26,623 bases of DNA from the NCBI GenBank assembly GCA_964621165.1, contig CAZULC010000021.1:1-26623 (forward strand), written 5' to 3'. The stretch is from UMGS1696 sp964621165 (GTDB lineage Bacteria; Bacillota; Clostridia; Oscillospirales; CAG-272). Made by a program: the position numbers and the translations under genes. The notes beneath the pieces were generated by a model that searched no databases, was not told the DNA's origin, and was given only the letters and a program-made list of their open reading frames with translations. Shown here piece after piece: positions 1 to 7,600 of the stretch (its first letter is position 1; each line of letters starts with the position of its first letter).

Positions 1-86
1 AGGAATGCCTTATTCTTTTTTTCGTTATTTTTCAGATTTGCTCATTTATAGTATAGCAATCTCCTTAATATCAGTAAACTTGTCAT

Positions 87-115
87 ATTATATTATCTTA
101 GGTATCATAAATCAA
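87..115 (-). promoter_or_regulatory. Candidate leftward sigma-A promoter
   Basis: On the minus strand TTGATT (110-115) is followed after 17 bp by TATAAT (87-92). An AAGGAG follows at about 60-65, but no good start codon sits at the right distance inside the window. The transcript therefore runs off the left edge and its gene, if any, is not visible. Confidence 0.45.
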
Positions 116-476
116 TGTCGTTTGCAGGAATGTTTGATTTAAAAAATCATTTCCGTCGTAAAAAACATGAATTTCAATTATGTCTGAAAAATGGAGCTAA
201 AAAAAGGCGATTGGCAATAAGCAACACAACAGCCGCGTAAAAATGACAGATAATTGTCAAAATTCCACCACAAATCGCCGATTGTGCAAAATCACCAAAA
301 AACAGCAAATTCAACTGATGAAATTCTACGAAAAAAATTTTCTCCGATCGAGTGCAAAATAATAACAAAATTCGCCTGAAATCGAGGGCATTTAACGTTG
401 TTTTGAACACATAATATAGGTTAGTTTATTTATATGTTTAACATTTTTTAAACGGTAATGTTCGCGAAAAAAACTG

Positions 477-485
477 TGGTATAAT
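477..485 (+). promoter_or_regulatory. Extended -10 promoter of the DUF6514-like gene
   Basis: TGG followed by TATAAT (480-485) forms an extended -10 element about 50 bp before the start codon. No clear TTGACA-like box lies 17 bp upstream, which fits an extended -10 promoter. Confidence 0.6.
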
Positions 486-537
486 ATATACAGCAGGAAA
501 AATCCTGTAAAAATCATATATAATTGAGGAGGAGATT

Positions 538-819
538 ATGAATCTCTCAAAGAAAGCTAACGGCAGGCTCGTATTGTCGTGCCGAAAAATGGACGGAGGT
601 GTTGAATTTGAATACTGTCTCTACGAAAATAATGAAGTAGACGACCGTCCGTCATATTCAATATCTGTTGTGACAGTTGTCGATGGAATCCGTGACGAAG
701 CGTATTTCAATGATGTAACCTCCGTTGAATCCATAGCGTCCGAGCTTTTCCGGATAATCAGCGAAAGCAGTGTATCGTCCTGCACCCTCGGCGACGTACT
801 CGAGGACCTGATTGGATAA
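538..819 (+). CDS. Small conserved protein, DUF6514-like
   Basis: This 93-residue acidic, probably cytosolic protein has a very strong ribosome site (GAGGAGGA at 525-533) directly before its ATG. It shows no signal peptide or membrane segment. The pattern of an N-terminal beta-rich half (LVLSCRK, YSISVVTVVDG), a central stretch resembling 'DVTSVESIASELF', and a C-terminal 'CTLGDVLEDLIG' resembles the short Clostridia family DUF6514, whose function is unknown. The family assignment is from memory of its layout and is moderate; that this is a real gene is well supported. It is monocistronic: its own promoter lies upstream and an intrinsic terminator follows 14 bp after the stop codon. Confidence 0.75.
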   Translation: MNLSKKANGRLVLSCRKMDGGVEFEYCLYENNEVDDRPSYSISVVTVVDGIRDEAYFNDVTSVESIASELFRIISESSVSSCTLGDVLEDLIG

Positions 820-833
820 ACTACATAAGAAGA

Positions 834-866
834 ATCGGCATCTTAACATGGGATGTCGGTTTTTTG
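834..866 (+). terminator. Intrinsic terminator after the DUF6514-like gene
   Basis: A 9-bp stem (ATCGGCATC at 834-842 with GATGTCGGT at 852-860, two G-U pairs) with a 9-nt loop is followed by a run of T residues (860-865). Confidence 0.75.
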
Positions 867-908
867 TATTATAAGCACATCAGTGCGCCATAAAATACTG
901 ATATAATC

Positions 909-937
909 TTGAAATGAAATTCAATTTATGTTATAAT
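909..937 (+). promoter_or_regulatory. Sigma-A promoter upstream of rnhA
   Basis: TTGAAA (909-914) and TATAAT (932-937) are separated by exactly 17 bp. Transcription would start near 944, leaving a leader of about 120 nt before rnhA. A second TATAAT at 1028-1033 lacks a good -35 box. Confidence 0.7.
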
Positions 938-943
938 AAAAAG

Positions 944-1025
944 AGCTAAAGTTTAATATCGTGGGAAATGCTGAAATTTTAACAGAAGAAGTGCCGTGTC
1001 TGCCTGCGGTAGCTTCCCGCTTTAT
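944..1025 (+). promoter_or_regulatory. Structured leader or small RNA upstream of rnhA
   Basis: GTGGGAA (961-967) can pair with TTCCCGC (1014-1020) to close an element of about 60 nt, and a smaller TGCCG/CGGTA hairpin fits inside. The closing stem is followed by only TTT. It matches no riboswitch that I recognise. It could be a 5' leader of rnhA or a separate small RNA if the TATAAT at 1028-1033 is the true rnhA promoter. Confidence 0.35.
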
Positions 1026-1064
1026 ACTATAATAAGTACGCAACGCAAAAACTGGAGATAAATT

Positions 1065-1517
1065 ATGCCTGAAAATAAATTCAAAGTCAATATATATACC
1101 GACGGATCATGTAAAAATAATCCCGGCCCCGGCGGATGGGGAGCGATTCTCATGTATGGCGGGAAGAAAAAGGAGCTGTGCGGCGGCGAAGAGAATACCA
1201 CCAACAACCGAATGGAACTGACCGCGGCAATAAAGGCTCTCGAAGCCCTGAAGCAGCCCTGTGACGTCATTCTCACCACCGATTCAAAATATCTTTGCGA
1301 CGGAATGGGGAAGGGATGGGCAAAGTCGTGGAAGAAGCGCGGCTGGAAAAAGGCCGACAACTCACCGGCGCTGAATCCGGATTTGTGGGAGAGAGTGCTT
1401 GAGCTGTGTGAGATTCACTCAGTGAAGTTTGAGTGGGTCAAAGGTCACGCCGGACACAAATTCAATGAGCGGTGCGACGAGATGGCACAGTCAGAAGCTG
1501 AAAAACACCGCAAATAA
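1065..1517 (+). CDS. rnhA: Ribonuclease HI
   Basis: The enzyme cleaves the RNA strand of RNA-DNA hybrids in the cytosol, removing R-loops and primers. The 150 residues match the usual length of bacterial RNase HI. The four metal-binding carboxylates are visible: Asp13 in YTDGSC, Glu51 in RMELTA, Asp73 in TTDSKY and Asp138 in ERCDEMA, together with His128 in KGHAGH. The basic 'handle' region around residues 85-97 (rich in Lys and Trp) is present, as in the E. coli type. GGAG at 1054-1057 supports the chosen ATG. The gene is followed by a GNAT acetyltransferase and a DUF1294 protein on the same strand with short gaps, so the three are probably co-transcribed. Confidence 0.95.
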   Translation: MPENKFKVNIYTDGSCKNNPGPGGWGAILMYGGKKKELCGGEENTTNNRMELTAAIKALEALKQPCDVILTTDSKYLCDGMGKGWAKSWKKRGWKKADNSPALNPDLWERVLELCEIHSVKFEWVKGHAGHKFNERCDEMAQSEAEKHRK

Positions 1518-1543
1518 AACATATGCACATAAAAGAGAAAACA

Positions 1544-2146
1544 ATGCTTGACAGAAGCATCCCGTTCTATAACACAATTCTGAAATACGATGTTTACACA
1601 CCGGCAAAAATAATTCTACCGCAGGGTTATGCCTTGAGATTCTATCGACCCGGGGACGAAAATGCATGGGCGAGCCTTCATTGCGAAACCGGAGACTTTG
1701 CCGACCGGACGGAAGCGCGGGACTATTTCGTCAAAACATATTGTGAATCCCTCACGGACATCAGATCAAGATGCGTTTTTGCCGTCAATCCCGAGGGAAA
1801 AATCGTCGGCTCATGTACGGCGTGGCAGGATAAACGGGGAGACCGGACCGTTTCTTCACTCCACTGGCTTGTCGTCACACCTGAGGAGCAGGGAAAAGGT
1901 CTTGGAAAAGCCTTGTGTCATAAAGTGATGCATGTTTTCGCCGACCATGCCGCATTTCCCGTGTACATCCATACCCAGCCGTGGAGTTATGCCGCAATCC
2001 TGCTGTACATCCGCCTCGGCTTTAAGCTCCAGAAAACCGACTCCTTTTCCCACTATACCAACCAGTATGCCGAAGCAATGGCAACTCTCGAAAACCTGTT
2101 GACAGTGGACCAGTATCAGGAACTTATGAAAAATTCAATCGACTGA
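1544..2146 (+). CDS. GNAT-family N-acetyltransferase
   Basis: This 200-residue protein belongs to the GNAT superfamily, which transfers an acetyl group from acetyl-CoA to an amine; the substrate cannot be told from the sequence. The acetyl-CoA-binding motif A is clear (LVVTPEEQGKGLGKAL, with Q-x-x-G-x-G), followed by a beta strand (VYIHTQPWSYAAILLYIRLGF) that contains the usual C-terminal aromatic and Leu-Gly-Phe features. An in-frame ATG lies upstream at 1523, but it has no ribosome site. The ATG at 1544 has AAGAGA before it and gives the N-terminus MLDRSIPFYN that I recall for related clostridial proteins. It follows rnhA by 26 bp and precedes the DUF1294 gene by 6 bp. Confidence 0.85.
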   Translation: MLDRSIPFYNTILKYDVYTPAKIILPQGYALRFYRPGDENAWASLHCETGDFADRTEARDYFVKTYCESLTDIRSRCVFAVNPEGKIVGSCTAWQDKRGDRTVSSLHWLVVTPEEQGKGLGKALCHKVMHVFADHAAFPVYIHTQPWSYAAILLYIRLGFKLQKTDSFSHYTNQYAEAMATLENLLTVDQYQELMKNSID

Positions 2147-2152
2147 AAAATA

Positions 2153-2446
2153 ATGAAAAACCCAATTTTATCATATACAATAATTTATATCTGTTTAATA
2201 TCTCTCACGTCAATATTCACGACAATATCGGACAAACGCCGCGCACGCCAAAAGAAATACCGCGTATCCGAAAACACACTGATGCTTCTCTCAGCCCTCG
2301 GAGGCTCACTGGCGATGTACATAACCATGTTGGCAATCAGACATAAAACCAAGCACGTGAAGTTCATGGCAGGAATCCCGCTCATTATGGTACTGCAGGC
2401 TATTGTGATTCTCTGGCTCAACGCAAAGGCCCCGATGTTCAGCTGA
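2153..2446 (+). CDS. DUF1294 small membrane protein
   Basis: The 97-residue protein has a hydrophobic N-terminal segment, a short basic cytosolic stretch (DKRRARQKKYRVSE), a second membrane segment that includes LLSALGGSLAMY, the conserved RHKTKH patch, and a C-terminal hydrophobic helix. This order is characteristic of the DUF1294 family, whose role is unknown. No Shine-Dalgarno is visible, and the start lies 6 bp after the GNAT stop codon, so translation is probably coupled. Its last 8 bp overlap the 3' end of convergent comEC. Confidence 0.85.
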   Translation: MKNPILSYTIIYICLISLTSIFTTISDKRRARQKKYRVSENTLMLLSALGGSLAMYITMLAIRHKTKHVKFMAGIPLIMVLQAIVILWLNAKAPMFS

Positions 2447-4727
2447 TTTTTATCCGCAGAATCTCCCCGTCAATAACAGCGGACTCCCCAAGTTCATCAA
2501 TGAATTGCACCGTACCCTCGTCCATATTGGAGTAAGCGTCACTTGAAATAACCATAGCCTTCGGAACCTCGTCAAAGGTCAAGCCGAAGGTCTTTTTGTA
2601 TTTAGGCGAATGCCGGCCGAGAACCACATATTCCGCCGACTCCACCGCATCCATGACCGATTCATTAGCCTCATTGAAGGAACACGACGTAATCACGGCA
2701 TCTTCTCCGCCGGAAGATATTTTCACCGCCGTAATCGGATGGGTTGAACGCGACAGATACTTCCGGTCAAGAAGCGTCACCTCGGAGCCGTAAAACTCAA
2801 CCGCCTCACCGCAGCCGTAAACCGAAACCGCAATGCCATGCTCATCCGCTAAAGCTATGATTGAGTCAAACACCGCCTCTTCGCTTTCTCTGACAGGTGT
2901 AGTCAAAATAAGCTCATGCACAATCTCACGCTCGCAAAGACGGCCCAGCAACTGGAGATGCTTCTGGTGATAGTGAGTCAGAAAGACCGCGTCAATCTCG
3001 CATGAGTGCAGGTTTTCCATTTCATCCGTCAGATTGTACATATAACCGTAAGCCGCGTTTGAAATTTCGCACAATAGAGTTTTTCCGCCGGACTTCAAGA
3101 CAAACCCGTCGTTGACTCCTTCGCCGATGTAGGTTATGTATGTGCTGTTCCTGTCCGACGCCCTGACGATTCCCACCACCGAAAAGAACGCCACAATTAC
3201 CGCCGCCGTTGCCGTGAAAAGCTTCTTCCGGTTCTTTTTCTCACAGTATGGAAGGGACAGAAGCATAACCGTCATTGGAATCAGGAAAAATATGCTGAAC
3301 GAATAGTTTATCGGAAGCATGACTCCGCGTAAAGAGGCGAAAAAGTCCGATATTTTGGTTATGATTCCGCAGAGAAGATTGACAAGAGACGCCGTTGGCA
3401 CAATGAAAATCCTGAGCGGATAAAGAAGAAGGTACACCCCACCGAGATAAATCAGAACTGTAATCAGCGGTATGAAAATCAGGTTTGCCAGAATCGAGAG
3501 AAGTGAAACCTCGCCAAAGTAAAGCCATGTCAGCGGAAGCATGTTAAGGTTGACATAGCAGGTCATGAGCAGAGTTTCGGCCAATCCCAAAGATGCCTTT
3601 CTTATTTTTTTGTTTGTAATCTTCCTCCTCAGCCTTTTCGTCACCCCATGACCGAGCTGCTGATACACGATACAGCTGTAAGTTGCCGCGAATGAAAGCT
3701 GGAGTCCGCAGTCCACCGCACATAACGGATTCAATAAAATCAAAAGGGAGCCGGACATTGAGAAGGAGTTTATCATGTTTACTTTACGCGAAACCAAAAT
3801 CGAAATCTGCGACAAAAGCTGCATGATTCCCGCACGGACCACCGAAGGAGAAAATCCCGTGAGTGCCATAAACATCAGTATAACCGCGATATTGATAAAA
3901 GAACGAACCCGACGGCTGAGCTTCAGCTTCCGAAGGGCAAACTCGCACATTGTCACCACCACCGCGAAGTGAGTTCCGCTGACTACAAGAAGGTGGGACA
4001 CGCCCATCCGCCGGAAATCCCGGGTTTCAGCGTCAGTGACATGGTCCCGGTTTCCAAGCAGAACCGCAGACAAAAGACCGCCGGCGTCGGATTTTGTATG
4101 AGCCATAATTTTCGCCGTGAGATTCTCGTTAATCCCGTCAAACAGCGTCGTCAGTGAAAAGGTTTTCCTGAATCCGGTTTTCGCGAGGGAAACGTCGTCG
4201 CATACAAGCATAATCTTCTGCGAGTTGTAGTAATTCTTCGCGTTGAATGAGCCAAGGTATTTGTCGAGTGATGTGTACTGTACCTCTCCAGATAAAATAG
4301 TGCCGTTTTCCATGTACCAGAGGGGAGTGTTCAGAATTACCTTTGTACCTTTCTTTAAATCAGGTGAGCTGACGACTTCCGCACGGTAGCTTGAAGCGTA
4401 AGACAGCGTGTAGTCGCACTTATAAATCTTCAACTCCACATTTTCAGTAACTCCGTCATAACTGTCAAACCTGTCTGCGTATAAGTCGAATGCGCAGAAG
4501 GAAACGGCATCCGCTATAATCACTGCTGACAGCACAAGAATCAGCCCGCGCCGCATGTTCACGCTGAATCTGCTCCTTATGATAAAAACAACCGCCAATA
4601 GAGAAAGCACCAGCACCGCAAAAAAGGCGATTTTCAATACAGGAGTGAAATAAGCAAAAGCACAGCTCATCACGAAAAACGAGAAGAACATGGCAACTGT
4701 AGGAAAATCTTTAATATATTTTATCAT
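2439..4727 (-). CDS. comEC: ComEC/Rec2 DNA-uptake channel with degenerate MBL domain
   Basis: ComEC forms the inner-membrane channel that moves single-stranded DNA into the cell during transformation. The 762 residues show the family order: N-terminal membrane helices with a DUF4131-type extracellular region, a polytopic competence domain (landmarks GVSHLLVVSGTHFAV, LTGFSPSVVRAGIMQ, DCGLQLSFAATYS), and a C-terminal metallo-beta-lactamase-like domain. That last domain is eroded: the metal motif HxHxDH reads HYHQKH, with Lys in place of Asp, and the usual D-x-G segment earlier is replaced by LLCEISN, so nuclease activity is doubtful. A longer TTG-start frame exists to 4742, but GAGGAG lies ideally before the ATG at 4727. 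No other competence genes are in the window. It lies 48 bp downstream of the kinase pseudogene on the same strand. Confidence 0.9.
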   Translation of the reverse strand: MIKYIKDFPTVAMFFSFFVMSCAFAYFTPVLKIAFFAVLVLSLLAVVFIIRSRFSVNMRRGLILVLSAVIIADAVSFCAFDLYADRFDSYDGVTENVELKIYKCDYTLSYASSYRAEVVSSPDLKKGTKVILNTPLWYMENGTILSGEVQYTSLDKYLGSFNAKNYYNSQKIMLVCDDVSLAKTGFRKTFSLTTLFDGINENLTAKIMAHTKSDAGGLLSAVLLGNRDHVTDAETRDFRRMGVSHLLVVSGTHFAVVVTMCEFALRKLKLSRRVRSFINIAVILMFMALTGFSPSVVRAGIMQLLSQISILVSRKVNMINSFSMSGSLLILLNPLCAVDCGLQLSFAATYSCIVYQQLGHGVTKRLRRKITNKKIRKASLGLAETLLMTCYVNLNMLPLTWLYFGEVSLLSILANLIFIPLITVLIYLGGVYLLLYPLRIFIVPTASLVNLLCGIITKISDFFASLRGVMLPINYSFSIFFLIPMTVMLLSLPYCEKKNRKKLFTATAAVIVAFFSVVGIVRASDRNSTYITYIGEGVNDGFVLKSGGKTLLCEISNAAYGYMYNLTDEMENLHSCEIDAVFLTHYHQKHLQLLGRLCEREIVHELILTTPVRESEEAVFDSIIALADEHGIAVSVYGCGEAVEFYGSEVTLLDRKYLSRSTHPITAVKISSGGEDAVITSCSFNEANESVMDAVESAEYVVLGRHSPKYKKTFGLTFDEVPKAMVISSDAYSNMDEGTVQFIDELGESAVIDGEILRIKIS

Positions 4728-4775
4728 AAAGCCGCTCCTCAAAACAGAACAGCCAATCCAAAAAGGACCGGCCGC

Positions 4776-7354
4776 TCAAAATTTGTCGAATCTATACTTT
4801 TTTCTGCTCATAAGCTTGCTCAGAACCCGCGAAATTTCCTTTACATCAATGGACTTTGCAACTTGCGCGTTCATGCCGTGGTCGAGACAACGCTGGATGT
4901 CGTCGGAGAAAGCGTCAGCTGTCATCGCTACAATGGGGAGGGAGGAGTTCGCTCTGTCTGTCATTGCACGAATCATTTCCGTAGCCTCATAGCCGTTTTT
5001 TACAGGCATACGAATGTCAATAAGAACCGTGTCATAATAACCAACCTGTGAAGATGCTAACATGTCCGCGCATATCTGGCCTTTTTCCGCCCGGTCAATC
5101 TCAAATCCGATGTCGCCCATCAGCTCGCCCGCAATCTCCTAGTTGAGATCATTGTCCTCGGCTAAAAGCAGACGCTTGCCCGTGAAGTCGTCGGATTCCT
5201 TTTCGCTCACTACGGTTTTTCGCTCGCGTCAATGAATGGCTTGAGTCCGTAGTACAGCGTAGACTTGAACAGTGGCTTTGACAAAAATCCGCTGATTCCG
5301 GCTTCCTTTGCTTCGGCTTCAATGTCGTTGAAATCATATGCGGAAATCAATAGAATCGGAACATCATCTCCAAGCTCCTTGCGCATTTCACGTGCCGCTT
5401 CAATTCCGTTCATTCCTGGAAGCTGGAAATCCAAAAGAATTATATGATAATCGTTGTGCTTCAGATGATGCTGACGGACATGTTACATCGCACTTTCATC
5501 GACAAGGGTCCAGTCCGCCTTAACGCCGATGGTTTTCAGGGAAGAAGTGGTGCTTTCGCAGAGCTGATGGTCGTCGTCAACCACAAGCATGGTGAAGTCC
5601 GGAAGAATCAGGTCTTCTTCCTGCTTGTCAGGACGCTCGAAGTCGAGAGTGACAATAAACTCCGTACCCTTGCCCTGAGTGCTGCTTACATCAATCGTAC
5701 TGCACATTGCGTCAACAATGTATTTCGTAATAGCCATGCCGAGACCGGTACCCTTGGTTTTCTGGGCTCTCTTGTTGTCTTCCCGGGTGAACGAGTCGAA
5801 AATGTGCCGCTGGAACTCCTCGGACATGCCGATTCCTGTGCCTTTCACATTGACAATAACACGGACGTAATCGTTTTCTTTTGGCGACTCAACGTCATGA
5901 AGCGTCAGCTCAATTGAACCTTTCTCCGGCGTGAACTTTATGGCGTTTGAGAGAAGGTTGAGCAATATATGATTCAGCCGCACGCTGTCGTATAAAACTT
6001 CCTCCGAGTTAATGCCGTGAATAAACACGTCAAACTTGAGCTGTTTTTCCCTGATCTGCCCCTGAATTATGCCGACAATTCCGTCGAGAATGTCCCTCAG
6101 TAAAACAAGCTCCACAATAAGGGTCATTTTTCCGCTTTCAATTTTTAACATGTCGAGAACGTCGTTGGTAAGCCCGAGAAGATGCTTGCTCGACAGCACG
6201 ATTTTCTTTAGACATCACTCAACACGGCGTTTGTCGTCTATATTCGCAAGAGCTATGGTGGTCATGCCTATTATGGCGTTTATAGGCGTCCGGATATTGT
6301 GGCTCATGTTTGACAAATATTCGCTCTTTGACTTGCTTGCTTCCACGGGTTTCTGCTTGGCGTCTGCCAGCTCGTGAATCTGCTAGTGACTCAGATTGAA
6401 ATACCGGATGAATATGGCTACAAGGGAAACCAGTATCATAGTGCAGCTTGAGATGAACACAATTATCGACTGATGTCCCTGAGCCTCTACTGTTTCGTTC
6501 AGCGTTCCGTAGGGAAGAATCGTTACGAGGTACCATTCGGACACCGGAAACTTGGAACAGTACATCTGACGACGTTCATCGCCGATCTTTATCATTGCCG
6601 AATAGTCCTTGTTCTTCTCCATTGCTGCTTTCAGTTCCGTGATGAATTGATCCACACTGCCGACTCCGCTGACCTCCGTGTATAAATCCTTTGCCCGGTC
6701 GAAATAGTTGTCCCTGAGCGTGTCAGCGTTGCCGATGACGAAAATTCCGTCCTTTCTTATGGCGAATGAATATAAAAGTGACTTCACGTCGTTCAAAGAC
6801 AGCGTCTCGTTTATGTATTCGATGGGCATTTTGCCAACGATTGAGATGCTCCTTTTTCCGCTCATGGTCTGTGCTTCAAAGAGAACGCCAATCACCGCAG
6901 CTTTCTCTCCGTTTGGCTCGATTCCAACAGAAACCTTGCGCTCGCCGTTTCGCATGGATTCAAGAAACATCTGTGCGTCAGTGGGGGAGACTTCGGTGCC
7001 GTAAATCATGTCAAAGGAGCCGTCCTCGTAGTAGTATGCGAGAGATTCAAAGCCACGCAATTCGGAATTGTACTGCAGCCATTCTCTAAGCTTGTCGTTG
7101 TCCTCATGAAATGTGCTTGGCACGCCTTCCACAAGCGTATCGAGCTGTGTTAGACGCAGGTCAACCATGGTGGAGAAATGCTTGGAAATCCGCTCATTCA
7201 TGCTTGCCATGTAGATGCTTCCCACCTGATTTATAGTCTGCTCACTCTATTAATTGATGTAAATTCCGAGAGTGATGAACACACTGATGCATATGACGAC
7301 GATGATGATCATGCTTTTTCGTGAAAATCGTACAATTTTACTATCGTTATGCAA
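4776..7354 (-). pseudogene. Hybrid sensor histidine kinase, degraded
   Basis: Read through its lesions, this encodes a membrane hybrid kinase: membrane helix 1 (about 7253-7310), an extracellular sensor region to about 6490, membrane helix 2 (near 6400-6470), an H-box with SHNIRTPIN (His at 6299-6301), a catalytic ATPase domain with N, G1 and G2 boxes (about 5640-6000), receiver 1 (about 5230-5590) and receiver 2 (about 4800-5180). Start is taken as TTG at 7354 with AGAAAGG upstream. Nonsense codons in the same frame are TAA 7250-7252, TAG 7247-7249, TAG 6383-6385, TGA 6215-6217 and TAA 5483-5485. A 1-nt deletion near 5210 shifts the frame, and TAG at 5139-5141 follows, where related proteins often have Trp. 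The G1 box has Gly in place of its conserved Asp (KGTGIGM). It cannot be made as one protein. Its likely role was sensing a ligand near the adjacent GH2 gene. Confidence 0.9.
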
Positions 7355-7471
7355 TTTTATGCCCTTTCTTTTATTACAAAAATTCATGTACAATAATATT
7401 TCACGTGAGATAAAGCACAACTTTCGCATTTCCGGGAAAAGAAAAATATGCCGTCTTGCTCTCCCCGATAT

Positions 7472-7500
7472 ATTATACCTTGTTTTTGACAATTTTTCAA
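7472..7500 (-). promoter_or_regulatory. Promoter of the sensor kinase pseudogene
   Basis: On the minus strand TTGAAA (7495-7500) and TATAAT (7472-7477) are spaced by 17 bp. It is divergent from the GH2 promoter 63 bp away and looks intact even though the gene is not. Confidence 0.65.
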
Positions 7501-7562
7501 CTGATATTATTAATTTTCATCTGAAAAAAATTACAAAAATGTGATTAATTCCCGTAATCAGA

Positions 7563-7591
7563 TTGAAAATTTAGCACAATTAATGTATAAT
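7563..7591 (+). promoter_or_regulatory. Promoter of the GH2-GH10-amidase operon
   Basis: TTGAAA (7563-7568) and TATAAT (7586-7591) are spaced by 17 bp. No separate promoter is evident before the intact xylanase gene, so this promoter may still drive the downstream genes through the GH2 pseudogene. Confidence 0.65.
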
Positions 7592-7600
7592 ATTGTTGAT

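Larger units (their letters stand above)
1..537. other. AT-rich region without a convincing gene
   Basis: No reading frame here has a ribosome site plus a protein-like sequence. A 78-codon frame on the minus strand (174-410) is hydrophobic and low in complexity, starts without a Shine-Dalgarno and is judged spurious. Visible items are a leftward promoter (87-115), a distant 7-bp inverted repeat (GGCGATT at 206-212 with AATCGCC at 273-279), a small GACA/TGTC hairpin near 246-259, and the promoter of the next gene at the right end. No mobile-element or RNA-gene signature was recognised. Confidence 0.5.

Noticed and set aside
174..410. 78-codon hydrophobic frame on the minus strand
   Set aside because: No ribosome site, low complexity, AT-rich background and no family resemblance.
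5444..5917. 157-codon frame on the plus strand
   Set aside because: Antisense to the kinase ATPase domain; no ribosome site and no recognisable protein features.
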